58,831 nucleotides of DNA from Akkermansiaceae bacterium UBA5020 (GTDB taxonomy: Bacteria > Verrucomicrobiota > Verrucomicrobiia > Verrucomicrobiales > DEV007): the NCBI GenBank assembly GCA_002396885.1, contig DGXY01000120.1, positions 1,197 through 60,027 of the forward strand, in the 5' to 3' direction. The translations under genes and the position numbers were made by a program. The notes beneath the pieces were generated by a model, which saw only the letters and a program-made list of their open reading frames with translations, was not told the origin of the DNA and did not search any database. Below are positions 1 through 10,100 of this stretch, one piece after another; position 1 is the first letter of the stretch; each line of letters opens with the position of its first letter.

Positions 1-310
1 AGCGGAAATTTGGCCCTCCCGAGCCCCCCCGGCTTCCCATTCTCCGGGAAAACGGGACTTTCCCGCGCGGAATCACCTCCCCACCCCGTTCCGGCCCCCT
101 GCTGCGCTTCTCCAACGCCGTCCTGATCCCCGCCAAGGTGATTCCTCCCGCCGGAAAGACGGTGATCGATCGTTCGCTCCACCGCTGGCTGCATCGGAAG
201 GCGGCGGATTGGAGCCTCTCAAGAATTTCCGCATCGATTCGGTCGCAGCGCTCTCAAAGTCTGATCACGAGTCCCGTTTCTGGAGTTGCCTTGACCCTCC
301 CTACGGGATG
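1..310 (+). CDS. Possible 3' end of an unidentified gene (partial)
   Basis: A plus-strand frame beginning at base 3 is open from the window edge to a TGA at 308-310. Its first ~215 bases have the high third-position GC typical of the real genes here, and translate to a plausible basic C-terminal stretch (LLRFSNAVLIPAK near its middle). The last ~30 residues look less protein-like. I recognise no family. It could be the tail of an upstream gene or chance open frame in GC-rich DNA; the part upstream of the window would decide. Confidence 0.3.
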
Positions 311-327
311 AAACTCCGATCCTCTGC

Positions 328-750
328 ATGATCACCAATTTCCTCATCGGCTTCGTCCTCGTCGCCGCCAACGTCAGCCTCCATGCCTTCGGTCTCGCAA
401 GTCTCACCGAGTTCCTTCTCTCACACCCGCCGAAGAGCGATCGGCTCGGCCCGCTCACCTGGCTCCTCATCCGCACGGCGTGGTTTCTCATCCTTCTCCA
501 CGGCATCGGCGTCTCGCTCTGGGCGCTTGCCTACTGGCTGATGGGCTGTCTCCCCGACCTCGGCTCGGCCTTTTATTTCTCGGGCACAACCTACACCACG
601 ATCGGCTACGGCGACCTCCTCCTCCCACCGGGTTGGCGACTCCTCGCTCCCCTTGAGGGCATGACCGGCATCCTCATGAGCAGCCTCTCGGGCGCCTACT
701 TCTTCGCCGTGGTCAGCAAGGTCCTCGGCACGAAGATGGCAGTAAAGTGA
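328..750 (+). CDS. Small potassium-channel-like membrane protein (ion channel family)
   Basis: A 140-residue integral membrane protein. There is a hydrophobic helix at about residues 1-22, a second at about 47-72, then a pore loop with the K+ selectivity filter motif TTIGYGD at about 90-96, and a final helix at about 108-130. This matches the two-helix pore module of the Ion_trans_2 family with one extra N-terminal helix. No regulatory RCK or cyclic-nucleotide domain follows, so gating cannot be inferred. Role: probable passage of K+ or similar cations across the inner membrane. The filter motif makes the family assignment firm; the true substrate is inferred. Confidence 0.85.
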   Translation: MITNFLIGFVLVAANVSLHAFGLASLTEFLLSHPPKSDRLGPLTWLLIRTAWFLILLHGIGVSLWALAYWLMGCLPDLGSAFYFSGTTYTTIGYGDLLLPPGWRLLAPLEGMTGILMSSLSGAYFFAVVSKVLGTKMAVK

Positions 751-819
751 AGGAAACGAACTCTCGCGAGCGCTTGTCGCTTGCCTCCCCGCCCGCCTCC
801 GGATAAGTCTCACCGCATC

Positions 820-1809
820 ATGAATAGCTCCCCCCATTTCCTCGAAACCGCCGACGGCGGCACCTTCCCCACCGTGGGACTTGGCACCTGGAAGATCCCC
901 TCCGAGATCCTCCCCGACCTGATCCCCAGCGCCGTCGAGCTCGGCTACCGGCATTTCGACTGCGCCTGCGACTACGGCAACGAACCAGCCGTGGGCGAAG
1001 GCTTGAAGCGCGTCCTCGGTTCCGGCACCTGCACGCGCGACGACCTTTGGATCACCTCAAAGCTCTGGAACACCTACCACCATCCCGACCACGTCCGCCC
1101 CGCCTGCGAGCGGAGCCTTCGCGACCTCGGTCTCGACGTGATCGATCTCTACCTGATCCACTTTCCGGTCACGCTCGCCTACGTTCCCTTTGAGGAGCGT
1201 TATCCCCCCGGCTGGTTCTTCGACCCGAACGCCCAGAATCCGGCAATGAAGCACGTGCCCATCCCGATCGCCGACACTTGGGGCGCGATGGAGAATCTCG
1301 TCGGAGCCGGCCTCGTGAAACGCATCGGCATCTGCAACTTCACCACCGGAATGATCCGCGATCTCCAGGCCTACGCCTCGATCGCTCCGCAGGTCCTGCA
1401 GGTGGAGATGCATCCCTATCTGACCCAACAGCGGCTTTTGCGTTATTGTCAGGATGAAAACATCACCGTCACCGCCTTCTCGCCCTTCGGCGCGAGTTCC
1501 TATGTGCCGCTGAACATGGCGGGGGAAAACGAATCCGTCCTCGCTGATCCCGTCGTCACCGCGATTGCCTCGGCGCACGGCCGCTCCTCCGCCCAGATCG
1601 TGCTGCGCTGGGCGGTGCAGCGCGGCACCGTGACGATCCCAAAAACGCAAACCGTCTCGCACCTCCGCGAGAATCTCGCGCTCTTCGACTTCGAACTGAG
1701 CGCCGAAGAGATGACAAAGATCGACTCCCTCGACCGAGGACGCCGCTTCAACGATCCCGCAGATTTCGGGGAAAAGGCCTTCAACACGTTTTACCCGATC
1801 TTCGACTGA
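820..1809 (+). CDS. Aldo/keto reductase
   Basis: A 329-residue cytosolic NAD(P)H-dependent oxidoreductase of the AKR superfamily, of the size and layout of aldose/xylose reductases. The catalytic tetrad is visible: Asp47 (RHFDCACDYGNE), Tyr52, Lys81 (ITSKLW) and His114 (LIHFP). The C-terminal cofactor segment IPKTQTVSHLREN is also present, a variant of the usual IPKS. The ATG at 820 is chosen because upstream in-frame sequence is proline-rich and not conserved-looking. The 3' end overlaps the convergent gene by 19 bases. The substrate (an aldehyde, ketone or sugar) cannot be told from sequence. Confidence 0.93.
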   Translation: MNSSPHFLETADGGTFPTVGLGTWKIPSEILPDLIPSAVELGYRHFDCACDYGNEPAVGEGLKRVLGSGTCTRDDLWITSKLWNTYHHPDHVRPACERSLRDLGLDVIDLYLIHFPVTLAYVPFEERYPPGWFFDPNAQNPAMKHVPIPIADTWGAMENLVGAGLVKRIGICNFTTGMIRDLQAYASIAPQVLQVEMHPYLTQQRLLRYCQDENITVTAFSPFGASSYVPLNMAGENESVLADPVVTAIASAHGRSSAQIVLRWAVQRGTVTIPKTQTVSHLRENLALFDFELSAEEMTKIDSLDRGRRFNDPADFGEKAFNTFYPIFD

Positions 1810-2240
1810 TCGGCCGGCAGGAGGATGGGTGGACGCCCCGCGCGACGACGGATCCAGTCGATCGCGCGGTGCACCGGCTTGCGTCCCACGAGCCAGACCT
1901 CGAAGCGTCGCTTCCCGGGGAAATTCAGCAGGAGAATCCCCGCGACAAGTGTGAGGATACCCTGTCCCGGAGTGATGAACATGATGAGGCCGCCGACCAC
2001 GAGGACGGCGCCGAAGAGGTTTTTGAAGAGGACGAGAAGCAACCTCAAGGCGGGATGCCGACGCCGCATCCACTCCGAGCCCGCACTGTCCTCGAGGAAA
2101 TAATCGGCCGGCATGCTGCGGATCAGAATCGGCACGGCGAAGGCACTGATGATGACGGTCGCGAGCGAGGCGAAACCGATCCACGCCAGCCAATCCTCGT
2201 GTTCACGCAAGCGCGTCCAGAGCTCATTGAGCCAGTCCAT
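1791..2240 (-). CDS. PGPGW-type transmembrane protein
   Basis: A 149-residue membrane protein with helices at about 18-42 and at about 70-108. The second hydrophobic block carries ITPGQGILTLVAGILLL, the hallmark of the PGPGW (PF09656) family, whose function is unknown. The N-terminus is amphipathic and the C-terminus is basic. It is convergent with the aldo/keto reductase and overlaps its last 19 bases, so neither gene can have a terminator of its own between them. Confidence 0.8.
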   Translation of the reverse strand: MDWLNELWTRLREHEDWLAWIGFASLATVIISAFAVPILIRSMPADYFLEDSAGSEWMRRRHPALRLLLVLFKNLFGAVLVVGGLIMFITPGQGILTLVAGILLLNFPGKRRFEVWLVGRKPVHRAIDWIRRRAGRPPILLPADQSKIG

Positions 2241-2274
2241 GCAGGAGGCTGAGACGCGCGAGGTGCGCCGTCGT

Positions 2275-2844
2275 TCAATCCATCTCGCGCGAGCGGGGCT
2301 CGCGATGGACCGTGGTGGCCGAGGTCGGGGAGGTCACGAAAGGACCGCCAGCGAGGGGGGCGCGGTTCGTGAAGGCCACCTCGGGCATCTCGCTAGGGCG
2401 ACCGGCGAGAGGGAAATCCTTGCGCAGGGGAAAGTAGGGATACCCTTCCCACATGAGGATGCGGCGGTGGTCGGCGAGCCCTTCGAACTCGATTCCCATC
2501 ATGTCGTAGACCTCGCGTTCGTGCCAGCCGGCCGTGGGCCAGATTTCCGAGACGGAAGCGGCCTTTTCGCCTTCGGGGAAGGAGTATTTGACACGCAGGT
2601 GGTGGCGCGCGCCGTTGCCGAGGGCGTAGAGTTCGTAGACCATCTCCCAGCGCGGCTCGGTGCCGAGGTGGTCGAGGCTGCTCACATCGATGAGGTAATC
2701 GAAGCCGAGCTCGTCTCGGCAATAGCCGAGGATCTCCCGCGCTTTCGCCTTCTCGACAACCAAGGTCTGCTCGCCGCGGAATTCGACGTGGTCGAGGATG
2801 GCTCCGGCGAAGCGGTCCTTGAGAATGGAAACGACGGTGTTCAT
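2275..2844 (-). CDS. nuoC: NADH-quinone oxidoreductase subunit C
   Basis: A 189-residue protein of the 30-kDa complex I subunit family, part of the peripheral arm that carries electrons from NADH to quinone. The family signature is clear: HEREVYDMMGIEFEG followed by DHRRILM and FPLRKDFPL near residues 110-145. The start ATG at 2844 is preferred to longer in-frame extensions, because these run into nuoB and read as shadow sequence. It lies 20 bases after nuoB, so the two are co-transcribed. It has a short variable C-terminal tail. NuoD is not fused to it, unlike in some proteobacteria. Confidence 0.95.
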   Translation of the reverse strand: MNTVVSILKDRFAGAILDHVEFRGEQTLVVEKAKAREILGYCRDELGFDYLIDVSSLDHLGTEPRWEMVYELYALGNGARHHLRVKYSFPEGEKAASVSEIWPTAGWHEREVYDMMGIEFEGLADHRRILMWEGYPYFPLRKDFPLAGRPSEMPEVAFTNRAPLAGGPFVTSPTSATTVHREPRSREMD

Positions 2845-2864
2845 GGATCGGGAATGGCTCGATG

Positions 2865-3389
2865 TCAGGCGGACTTCTCGCTGTCGAAGTGGGCGACCGC
2901 GGACTGCGATTTGGCGATCTTGTCCTGCAGCTTCATGAGACCCTCGAGAAGTGCCTCGGGACGCGGGGGACAGCCGGAAACGTAGACGTCGACGGGGATC
3001 AGGTTGTCGATCCCCTGAAGCACCGCGTAGCTGCGATACATCCCGCCGGAGGAGGCGCAGGCTCCCATCGCGATGCACCACTTCGGCCCGGGCATCTGAT
3101 CCCAGACCCGCTTCACGGCGAGGGCCATCTTGTAAGTGACGGTCCCGGCGACGATCATGACATCGCTTTGTCGGGGGGAGAAACGCATCACCTCGGCGCC
3201 GAAGCGGGCAATGTCGAAGCGCGAGGCTCCCGTGCCCATCAGCTCGATCGCGCAGCAGGCCAAGCCCATCGGCATCGGCCACAGGGAATTCTTCCGCATC
3301 CAGTTGATCGCGGTGTCCACCTTCGTGAAGATGATGTTGCCCTCGATCTTGGAATCGTAGGCGGCTTGTTGCTCGATCGTCTCAGGCAT
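2865..3389 (-). CDS. nuoB: NADH-quinone oxidoreductase subunit B
   Basis: A 174-residue complex I subunit that binds the terminal iron-sulfur cluster N2, which donates electrons to quinone. Cluster ligands are visible: Cys45-Cys46 (GLACCAIE), Cys111 (MGACASSGG) and Cys140 (SGCPPRP). The length is normal for the family. nuoC follows directly on the same strand. No nuoA lies upstream (a nitrilase-type gene is there) and no nuoD downstream, so this is a two-gene fragment of what is usually a 13-14 gene cluster. Confidence 0.97.
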   Translation of the reverse strand: MPETIEQQAAYDSKIEGNIIFTKVDTAINWMRKNSLWPMPMGLACCAIELMGTGASRFDIARFGAEVMRFSPRQSDVMIVAGTVTYKMALAVKRVWDQMPGPKWCIAMGACASSGGMYRSYAVLQGIDNLIPVDVYVSGCPPRPEALLEGLMKLQDKIAKSQSAVAHFDSEKSA

Positions 3390-3500
3390 GGTCTTTCCCG
3401 GGTAAAGGCTTCGTTCCCGGCAAGGTTACGTCTCCGCCGGGACGGGGCAAGGGGGGATTGTGAAAAATTTCACAAGCTCACGCCCGGCCACCACCCGGGC

Positions 3501-4403
3501 TCACTCCCCCTTGGCGACCCGCTCGACCCGGTAGAAGTCGGTGCGGCGCTGGCGCAGGTTCCGCACGCTGCCGCGGCGGTGGAGACTCTCGAGGTGGCCG
3601 AGGTCGAGATCGGCGATGAGGGCGGTCTCGAGACCCGCGGGAGCCTCGGTCAGGATCGCGTTTTCGGGGAAATCGTAGTCGCTCGGCGTGAAGACGGCCG
3701 ACCGGGCGTATTGGAAATCCATGTTCGCCACCCCGGGGAGATTCCCGACACTGCCGGCAGCGACGACATAACATTCGTTCTCGATGGCCCGGGCCTGCGC
3801 ACAGTAGCGGACCCGGTGGAAGCCAGAGGCCGTGTCCGTGCAGAACGGAACAAAGAGGATCTGCAGGCCTTCCGCCGCGAGGAGACGTCCCAGTTCGGGG
3901 AACTCGACGTCGTAGCAGATGAGGATGCCGACCTTGCCAGCATCGGTCTCGAAGACCTCGAGCCGGTCGCCGCCGCTCATCTGCCATTCCGATTCCTCGC
4001 TCGGAGTCGCGTGGATCTTGCGCTGCTCCTCCACCGTGCCATCACGGCGGCAGAGGTAGACGGCGTTGTAGAGGCGGCCGTTCTCGACCACGGGCATGCT
4101 GCCCGTGATGATGTTGAGCCCTTTTGCGACGGCCTCACGCGAGAAGAAGTCGCGCGTCGGGGCGGTAAACTCGGCGAGGTGTCGGATCGCGGCGGGAGCC
4201 CCCGCTTTTTTCCACGGGGCCATGAGAGGAGCGTTCACGTATTCGGGGAAACAGACGAAGTCCGCCCGATAGCCCGCCATTGCCTCGAGGAAGAAGGCGG
4301 CTTGCTCAAAAAAGGCTTCCAGACCGCTCATTGGCCGCATTGCGAGCTGGACGACGCCGACGCGGACGCGGCGACAGATGATTGGGAGGGGTTCGTTCAT
4401 CAT
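3501..4403 (-). CDS. Carbon-nitrogen hydrolase (nitrilase superfamily)
   Basis: A 300-residue cytosolic amidase-type enzyme. The Glu-Lys-Cys triad is complete: Glu54 (FPEY), Lys129 (RKIHATPSE) and Cys163 (LICYDVEFPE). The superfamily hydrolyses non-peptide C-N bonds such as amides or N-carbamoyl groups. The substrate is not evident from the sequence. It lies upstream of nuoB on the same strand with a ~110-base gap, so operon membership is doubtful. The ATG at 4403 is directly followed by a second Met, so either could be used. Confidence 0.93.
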   Translation of the reverse strand: MMNEPLPIICRRVRVGVVQLAMRPMSGLEAFFEQAAFFLEAMAGYRADFVCFPEYVNAPLMAPWKKAGAPAAIRHLAEFTAPTRDFFSREAVAKGLNIITGSMPVVENGRLYNAVYLCRRDGTVEEQRKIHATPSEESEWQMSGGDRLEVFETDAGKVGILICYDVEFPELGRLLAAEGLQILFVPFCTDTASGFHRVRYCAQARAIENECYVVAAGSVGNLPGVANMDFQYARSAVFTPSDYDFPENAILTEAPAGLETALIADLDLGHLESLHRRGSVRNLRQRRTDFYRVERVAKGE

Positions 4404-4452
4404 TTTCCGCTATTGGTAGTGCGACCCACTGGCTAAGGGCCCCAACCCCCGA

Positions 4453-5685
4453 TCACCCGAAGGTCGCCCCGATTCGGCGGCAGACTTCCTCGACATTGGC
4501 CCGCGTGTTGAACGCGGAAATCCGGAAGTAACCTTCGCCCGCCGCGCCGAATCCCGAACCGGGAGTGATGACGACGTTGGCCTCGTTGAGCATCTTGTCG
4601 AACATGTCCCACGAGGTGAGCCCCGCCGGACAACCGACCCAGACATAGGGAGCATTGACCCCGCCGAAGACCGGAAGTCCCGCCGCCGCACAGGCCTCAC
4701 GAAGCAGCTTCGCGTTGCCCATGTAACCCTCGATGAGAGCGGCGACCTGCGCCTTGCCTGCTTCGGAGAAAACGGCCGCGGCGCCCTTTTGCACGGGGTA
4801 GCTCGCCCCGTTGAATTTCGTGCTGTGGCGGCGCGACCAGAGCGGGTGAATCGCCTGCTCCTGGCCGTCGGCAGTGTAGCCTTTCAGCGTCTTCGGGATC
4901 ACGATGTAGGCGCAGCGCACCCCGGTGAATCCGCCGTTCTTCGAGAAACTGCGGAATTCCATGGCACAGTCGCGGGCACCTTCGATCTCGAAGATGGAGC
5001 GCGGCAATTCGGGATCCTGGATGAAGGCCTCGTAGGCGGCATCGTAGAGAATGATGGCCTGGTTGGCGCGGGCATAGGCAACCCAGGCCTCGAGCTGGGC
5101 GCGCGTCGCGGTCGCGCCGGTCGGGTTATTGGGATAGCAGAGATAAACGAGGTCGACCTTGCGATCGGGAATCGCGGGCACAAAGCCATTTTCGGGCGTG
5201 CAGGGCAGGTAGACGAGTCCGGCGTAGGCGCCCGTCTCATCAGCGTCGCCGGTGTTGCCGATCATCACATTGGTATCGACGTAAACGGGATAGACCGGAT
5301 CGGTGATGGCGATCACGTTCCCTTTTCCGAAAATATCGAGGATGTTGCCCGTGTCGCACTTCGAGCCATCGGAGATGAAAACCTCGTCAGCGGCGATGCC
5401 GAGTCCGGCGAACTGGTTCTCGACGATGGCTTCGCGGAGGAAAGCGTAACCCTGCTCCGGGCCGTAGCCCTTGAAAGTCGCGGCGTTGCCGAGCTCGTCG
5501 ATGGCCTCGTGCATGGCCTGACGGCAGGCCTCCGGGAGGGGCTCGGTGACGTCGCCGATGCCGCAGCGGATAAGTCGCTTCGCCGCTTCGGGATTGCCCT
5601 CGGTGAAGGCGTTGACGCGCCGGGCGATCTCGGGGAAGAGATAACCGGCTTTGAGCTTGAGGAAGTTTTCGTTGATCCGTGCCAT
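4453..5685 (-). CDS. dapL: LL-diaminopimelate aminotransferase
   Basis: A 410-residue PLP enzyme that converts tetrahydrodipicolinate directly to LL-diaminopimelate, for lysine and peptidoglycan synthesis. It begins with ARINENFLKLKAGYLFPEI, a typical DapL N-terminus, which also fixes the start at 5685. YPNNPTG lies at about 184-190 and the PLP lysine is Lys249 in SFSKNGG. The length matches the family. DapL is known from plants, Chlamydiae, Verrucomicrobia and some other bacteria, which fits the lineage. The gene stands alone, with a 49-base gap to the next minus-strand gene. Confidence 0.96.
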   Translation of the reverse strand: MARINENFLKLKAGYLFPEIARRVNAFTEGNPEAAKRLIRCGIGDVTEPLPEACRQAMHEAIDELGNAATFKGYGPEQGYAFLREAIVENQFAGLGIAADEVFISDGSKCDTGNILDIFGKGNVIAITDPVYPVYVDTNVMIGNTGDADETGAYAGLVYLPCTPENGFVPAIPDRKVDLVYLCYPNNPTGATATRAQLEAWVAYARANQAIILYDAAYEAFIQDPELPRSIFEIEGARDCAMEFRSFSKNGGFTGVRCAYIVIPKTLKGYTADGQEQAIHPLWSRRHSTKFNGASYPVQKGAAAVFSEAGKAQVAALIEGYMGNAKLLREACAAAGLPVFGGVNAPYVWVGCPAGLTSWDMFDKMLNEANVVITPGSGFGAAGEGYFRISAFNTRANVEEVCRRIGATFG

Positions 5686-5771
5686 GGCCGCGTAGATGCG
5701 TGAAAGTGGCCCTTTGGGCAACCGTTTTTTACAGGAAAGGGTCCGGATTTTTCTCCGGCACGGCCGGTCGC

Positions 5772-7094
5772 TCAGATGGCGAGGGCGTTTTCGGCGTCGC
5801 CGAAACGATCGACCCGCACGCCCATGCGGTCCATCACGGCGAGGTGGAGACGGCAGAGTTTCCGGTTGGGATCCTGGCTGAGATCGTAGGCCTGACCACC
5901 CTTGATCGTGCCTCCACCACCCCCGGCGAGGACGACGGGGAGCTGGCGCGAGTCGTGAGCGTTGCCATCCATGAGACTGCTCGTGAGGAGGATCATGCTG
6001 TTGTCGAGGAGGGAGCGTTCGCCCTCGTTCGTCGCCGCCATTTTCTGGAGAAACTCGGCCCAGAGTTTGACCTGGAATTCATTGACCTTCTGATAGTGCG
6101 CGAGGCGGGTCTCGTCGCCGGCGTGGTGGGAGAGTTCGTGGATGCCCGAGGTGACGCCCTCGAGGCTGGGGAAACGCATGTTCGAGAGATCGTTGTTCAG
6201 CATGAAGGTGGCGACGCGGGTGCGGTCCATCTGGAAGGCGAGGAGGAGGATGTCGAACATGAGCCGCAGGTGATCCTCCGAGCTCGCGGGAATGCCCGAC
6301 TCGGGACGTCCGATCGTGGGGGCCTTCACGCTCGGCTGCCAGCCTTGGCCAACGGTCTCCGCTTGGCTGATCTTTTCCGCCTGCTCGACGCGCTTCTCGA
6401 TTTCGCGGACGGAGCTGAGATACTCGTCGAGCTTCTGGCTGTCGCGCACGCTGAGGCGGCTGCGAAGGCCCTTGGCATCGTCGAGGACGACATCGAGGAT
6501 GCTCTTGTCGCGCTGGCGTTTGCTGCCATCGTCGAAAAGCTGGTCGAAGGCCTGCTGCGGGAAGATCTCCTTCGGCGCGGGCGTCGTCGGAGTGCTCCAG
6601 GAAATGTAGGCGGAATAGATCGAGGTGAAACCCGAGTCGGTCGCGTAGCTGGGCCGCTCGGTGCCGAGGACGATGCTCGGCACGGGCGTCTCGCGTCCCA
6701 CCTTCGCGGCGATGAGTTGGTCCATTGTCATGCCGACCTCGACGTCGGTGGTGGTCTTTTTGACGCGCAGTCCCGAAAGCACGTTCATCTTTGGATAGTG
6801 CCCGCCCTCGCCCTCAACCGTGGTCGGATTCCAGAGCCCACTGAAGACGGCTACCTTGTCCTTCAAGGGGATGAGGGGACGCAACGAGTTGGCGAATTCG
6901 ATCCCGTTGGCACCCATCTTCGCGCCCCAGTGATGTGGATTCACCCCGTTGCCGGTGAAGCAGACGGCGAGCCGACGCGGGGCACCACCGGGTTTGGCGG
7001 CTTCGGCACCGAAAGCGGAGATCGATTCAAACCAAGGGAGCCCGAGGGCAACCCCGGTTCCACGAAGGAAACGGCGGCGGGAGAGAGAAGACAT
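5772..7094 (-). CDS. DUF1552 domain protein, Tat-exported
   Basis: A 440-residue protein that starts with a twin-arginine signal (SRRRFLRGTG at about 5-14), followed by a hydrophobic stretch. The body matches the DUF1552 family of Planctomycetes and Verrucomicrobia (RLAVCFTGNGVNPHHWG near the N-terminus, GGGGGTIKGGQ near the C-terminus). These proteins resemble DUF1501 proteins, are distantly sulfatase-like, and usually sit next to a DUF1592-type cytochrome. Here that partner ends 36 bases upstream, so the two form an operon. Tat export suggests folding in the cytoplasm, perhaps with a cofactor. The biochemical role is unknown. Confidence 0.88.
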   Translation of the reverse strand: MSSLSRRRFLRGTGVALGLPWFESISAFGAEAAKPGGAPRRLAVCFTGNGVNPHHWGAKMGANGIEFANSLRPLIPLKDKVAVFSGLWNPTTVEGEGGHYPKMNVLSGLRVKKTTTDVEVGMTMDQLIAAKVGRETPVPSIVLGTERPSYATDSGFTSIYSAYISWSTPTTPAPKEIFPQQAFDQLFDDGSKRQRDKSILDVVLDDAKGLRSRLSVRDSQKLDEYLSSVREIEKRVEQAEKISQAETVGQGWQPSVKAPTIGRPESGIPASSEDHLRLMFDILLLAFQMDRTRVATFMLNNDLSNMRFPSLEGVTSGIHELSHHAGDETRLAHYQKVNEFQVKLWAEFLQKMAATNEGERSLLDNSMILLTSSLMDGNAHDSRQLPVVLAGGGGGTIKGGQAYDLSQDPNRKLCRLHLAVMDRMGVRVDRFGDAENALAI

Positions 7095-7130
7095 GGAGTG
7101 GTGGAGTAAGGGAGTGGTGGAGAAATGAAT

Positions 7131-10100
7131 TCAGGGATTCACCGCCAAAGCAGGCACTTCGTTTCTTCGATTCATGAACTGGCGACTGGTGACAACTTTG
7201 ATGACGGCGGCGGAGACTTTGCCGTCGTTGGATCCGATGGCTTTCGTGATTTCGGAGAGGAGTTCCTTGTCGCTCGGGAGGACACTTCGGCCCAGCGCGT
7301 AGCCGAGAAGCTTGCGGCTGAAATGGTTCGTGAACTGGGCGTTGTTTTTCGCGAGGTAATCGCGGAGTCCGTCCATGCCCTTGAACCGGGTGCCGTCGCG
7401 CAGTTCACCGGTGTCATCGATGACTCCGCCAGCCTCGTCGGCGGCACGAAAGCGTCCGATTGGATCAAAGGACTCGAGGGCGAAACCAAGCGGGTCGATG
7501 CGGTCGTGACAGACAGCACAGGCCTGGTCTTCGCGGTGTTTCAGAAGTGCCTCACGCAGCGAAGCGGGCTTCAGGCTCTTCTCGAGTTCGGGAACGTTTG
7601 GCGGAGGCGGTGGCGAGCTGTGACCGAGGACGACGGCGTAGAGGAATTCTCCGCGCAAGACGGGACTGGTGCGGTTCGGTCGCGAGGTTTTGGTCAGGAT
7701 CGCCCCCATGCCAAGGAGTCCGCCGCGGTGATGATCAGAGACCTTCACCTCGCGGAACTCGGGCCCGGTCACGTTCGGGATGCCGTAGAATTTCGCGAGG
7801 CGCTCGTTGAGGAAACTCGTCTCGCCAGTGACGATGTCCATGACGCGCCGATCCTCGCGGAAAAGTCGGCCGAAAAACTCGACGACCTCCCGCTTCATGT
7901 CGGCGCGGAGTTCGGGGATCATCTCGGGATACTTCATCGTATCGACCCCGTCGTGCTCCTCGAAGGAGGAGAACTTCAGCCACTGCCCCGCGAATTCCTC
8001 GGCGAGAGCTCTGGCTCGCGGATCCTTCAGCATGCGTTTTGCCTGCGCGGCGAGCACCTCGGGCTTGCGGAGACTGCCGTCCTCGGCCGCCTTGCGCAGC
8101 TCCCAATCCGGAATCGACGACCAGAGGAAATAGCTGAGCCGCGAGGCGAGTTCCCACGAGGAGAGGGCCAGATCGCCTCCTGCCGTTGCGGCGGGTGCGT
8201 TTGTCAGGGTCGCGGGTGCGGGCAGGGTCTCGGCCTTGAAAATGAAATGAGGGGAGACAAGGACACGCACCATGCCCTCGCGCACGGCCGACTCACGGTC
8301 GAGCCCCTGCCTGATCCGCTCTTGGTAGAAGGCCGCGAGAGTCTGCTTCTCCGGCTCGGCGAGTGGACGACGCCAAGCCCGCGAGGCGAATTGATGCAGG
8401 TGCCAGATCATCGCTCCGTCAAACTCACTCTTCTGCGGGTCGTTGAGCTGCTTCGGGGCGCCGAGCCGCCAGTCTTTCTTCATCGCCACGAGCGTGGCCT
8501 TGTCCTTTTCGCCGAGGATCTGCCCGAGTTGCTCGTCGCTGAAGTAATAGACAGTGTAGCCCGGCGACCCGCGATGGAGGTTGCGCGCCACCTCCTCGAG
8601 ACGCCGCTCGAACATGTCGGGGAAGGCGACACGCATCACGTGGAATTCCCCCATCGTCCGCCTCGCCGCCTCGGTCTGAATCTTCCAGATCGTGAGCACA
8701 CCCGGGATGATCTTCGTCACATCACGCGGGGTTCCGGTGGTCGCGGTCCATTGGATCGTGGCCTGATCGACTTCGGGGTTTTCGTAATCGAGCTTCGTGT
8801 CGGCGCGCAGCGAGATCGCCCCTGGAGGCAACGGCAGGGTGATCACCTTCGGCGCGGCCGCGGCGAGGACCTCGGGTCCGATCTTGCGTTCAGGCTTCGG
8901 ATGTTTACCGAAGAGCGCACGCGTCGTTTGGAGGGAGGCGAGCCGTTTTTTCAACTCGTCGAGACTCGCGGGTGCGGGATTTGCGGCGACCTGCTTCTTG
9001 AGCTCACCGATCGTTTTCTCGAGCCAGTTGAAATAGTTAACCCCTCCCTTCTCGAGCTTCACGTCGATCTTCGTGACGAGGGCGATGTCGCCGGCGTTGC
9101 CGTCGCCGAGGTCGCCGAAGCAGAGATGCACTTCACCTTTGCCCTTCACTTGGGCATCCATCGGATAGGGACGAATCCCGTCGGAGTCCTGTTGGCGACG
9201 CTGCACCCCGGTGCCGGGTTTCTGTCGGTTGTTCCACGAGAGGAGGTCGGCCTCGATCTGCGCGATCCGCGAAGTCACCGCAGCGGGAACTTCTTTCGGC
9301 TTGGCCGCATCGGGGCCGGGCAGCTCGCGCCAAGGCACGCGGACGAGGTCAAGGAAACGCGATTTCGGCTCCGGCTTCGTCACGAGATTCCACCAGTTCT
9401 GCAGGAAGGGCAGCTTCAATCCCGCCTCCTTCGCGAGGACATCGAGCGGGGTTTTGAGGTGTTGGTGTTTCCAGCATGCGAGCAGGTAATCCCCCTCTCG
9501 CATGTCTTCGAGATCGGCGGGCAGATGCGGCGCGGCCTTTTGTTGGTACCACACGTAGAGGCCCTGCTCGGCATGGGCCTTGAGCTGCTCTGGCCCTCGC
9601 AGACCGATGCGGTGCTCGTGGAAAACGATCCCCGTGCCCGGCATCACCGTGGCATGATCGGCGAGCTGGCGCGCCGCGTTGAAATACTTGTCGAGAGCGG
9701 CGGGACTCAGGAAGAGCACGTCGCCCGTGTTCGAAAATCCCTCTCCTCCCCCGCCGTCGGTCTGGAATTCTTTCGCAAGCCCGTAGTCGCGCCCGGTGAG
9801 GTCGCGGATCGATCGATCGTATTCCGGATTGGTAAGACGGCGCATCGTCACCGGCCCGGGATCGCCGGAGTTCGTCTGGGCAAGCGTGTCAAGTTCCCGG
9901 GTGACCCATGCGGTGATCGCGGTTTCCTCGGACTCCTCGAGCGGCTTCGCTTTTCGCGGTGGCATCTCCCCGCTCTCGATCGTTTCGAGGACGCGGTGCC
10001 AGAGTTCGAATTGCTCATCGAGTTTCGGATCGGCCGCGAGCGCTTTCATATCGACCTCGCCCTTGATGTCCTCGCCACCGTGGCAGCTGTAACATTTGGC

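Noticed and set aside
2862..4436. A 524-codon plus-strand open frame
   Set aside because: Antisense to nuoB and the carbon-nitrogen hydrolase, both certain.
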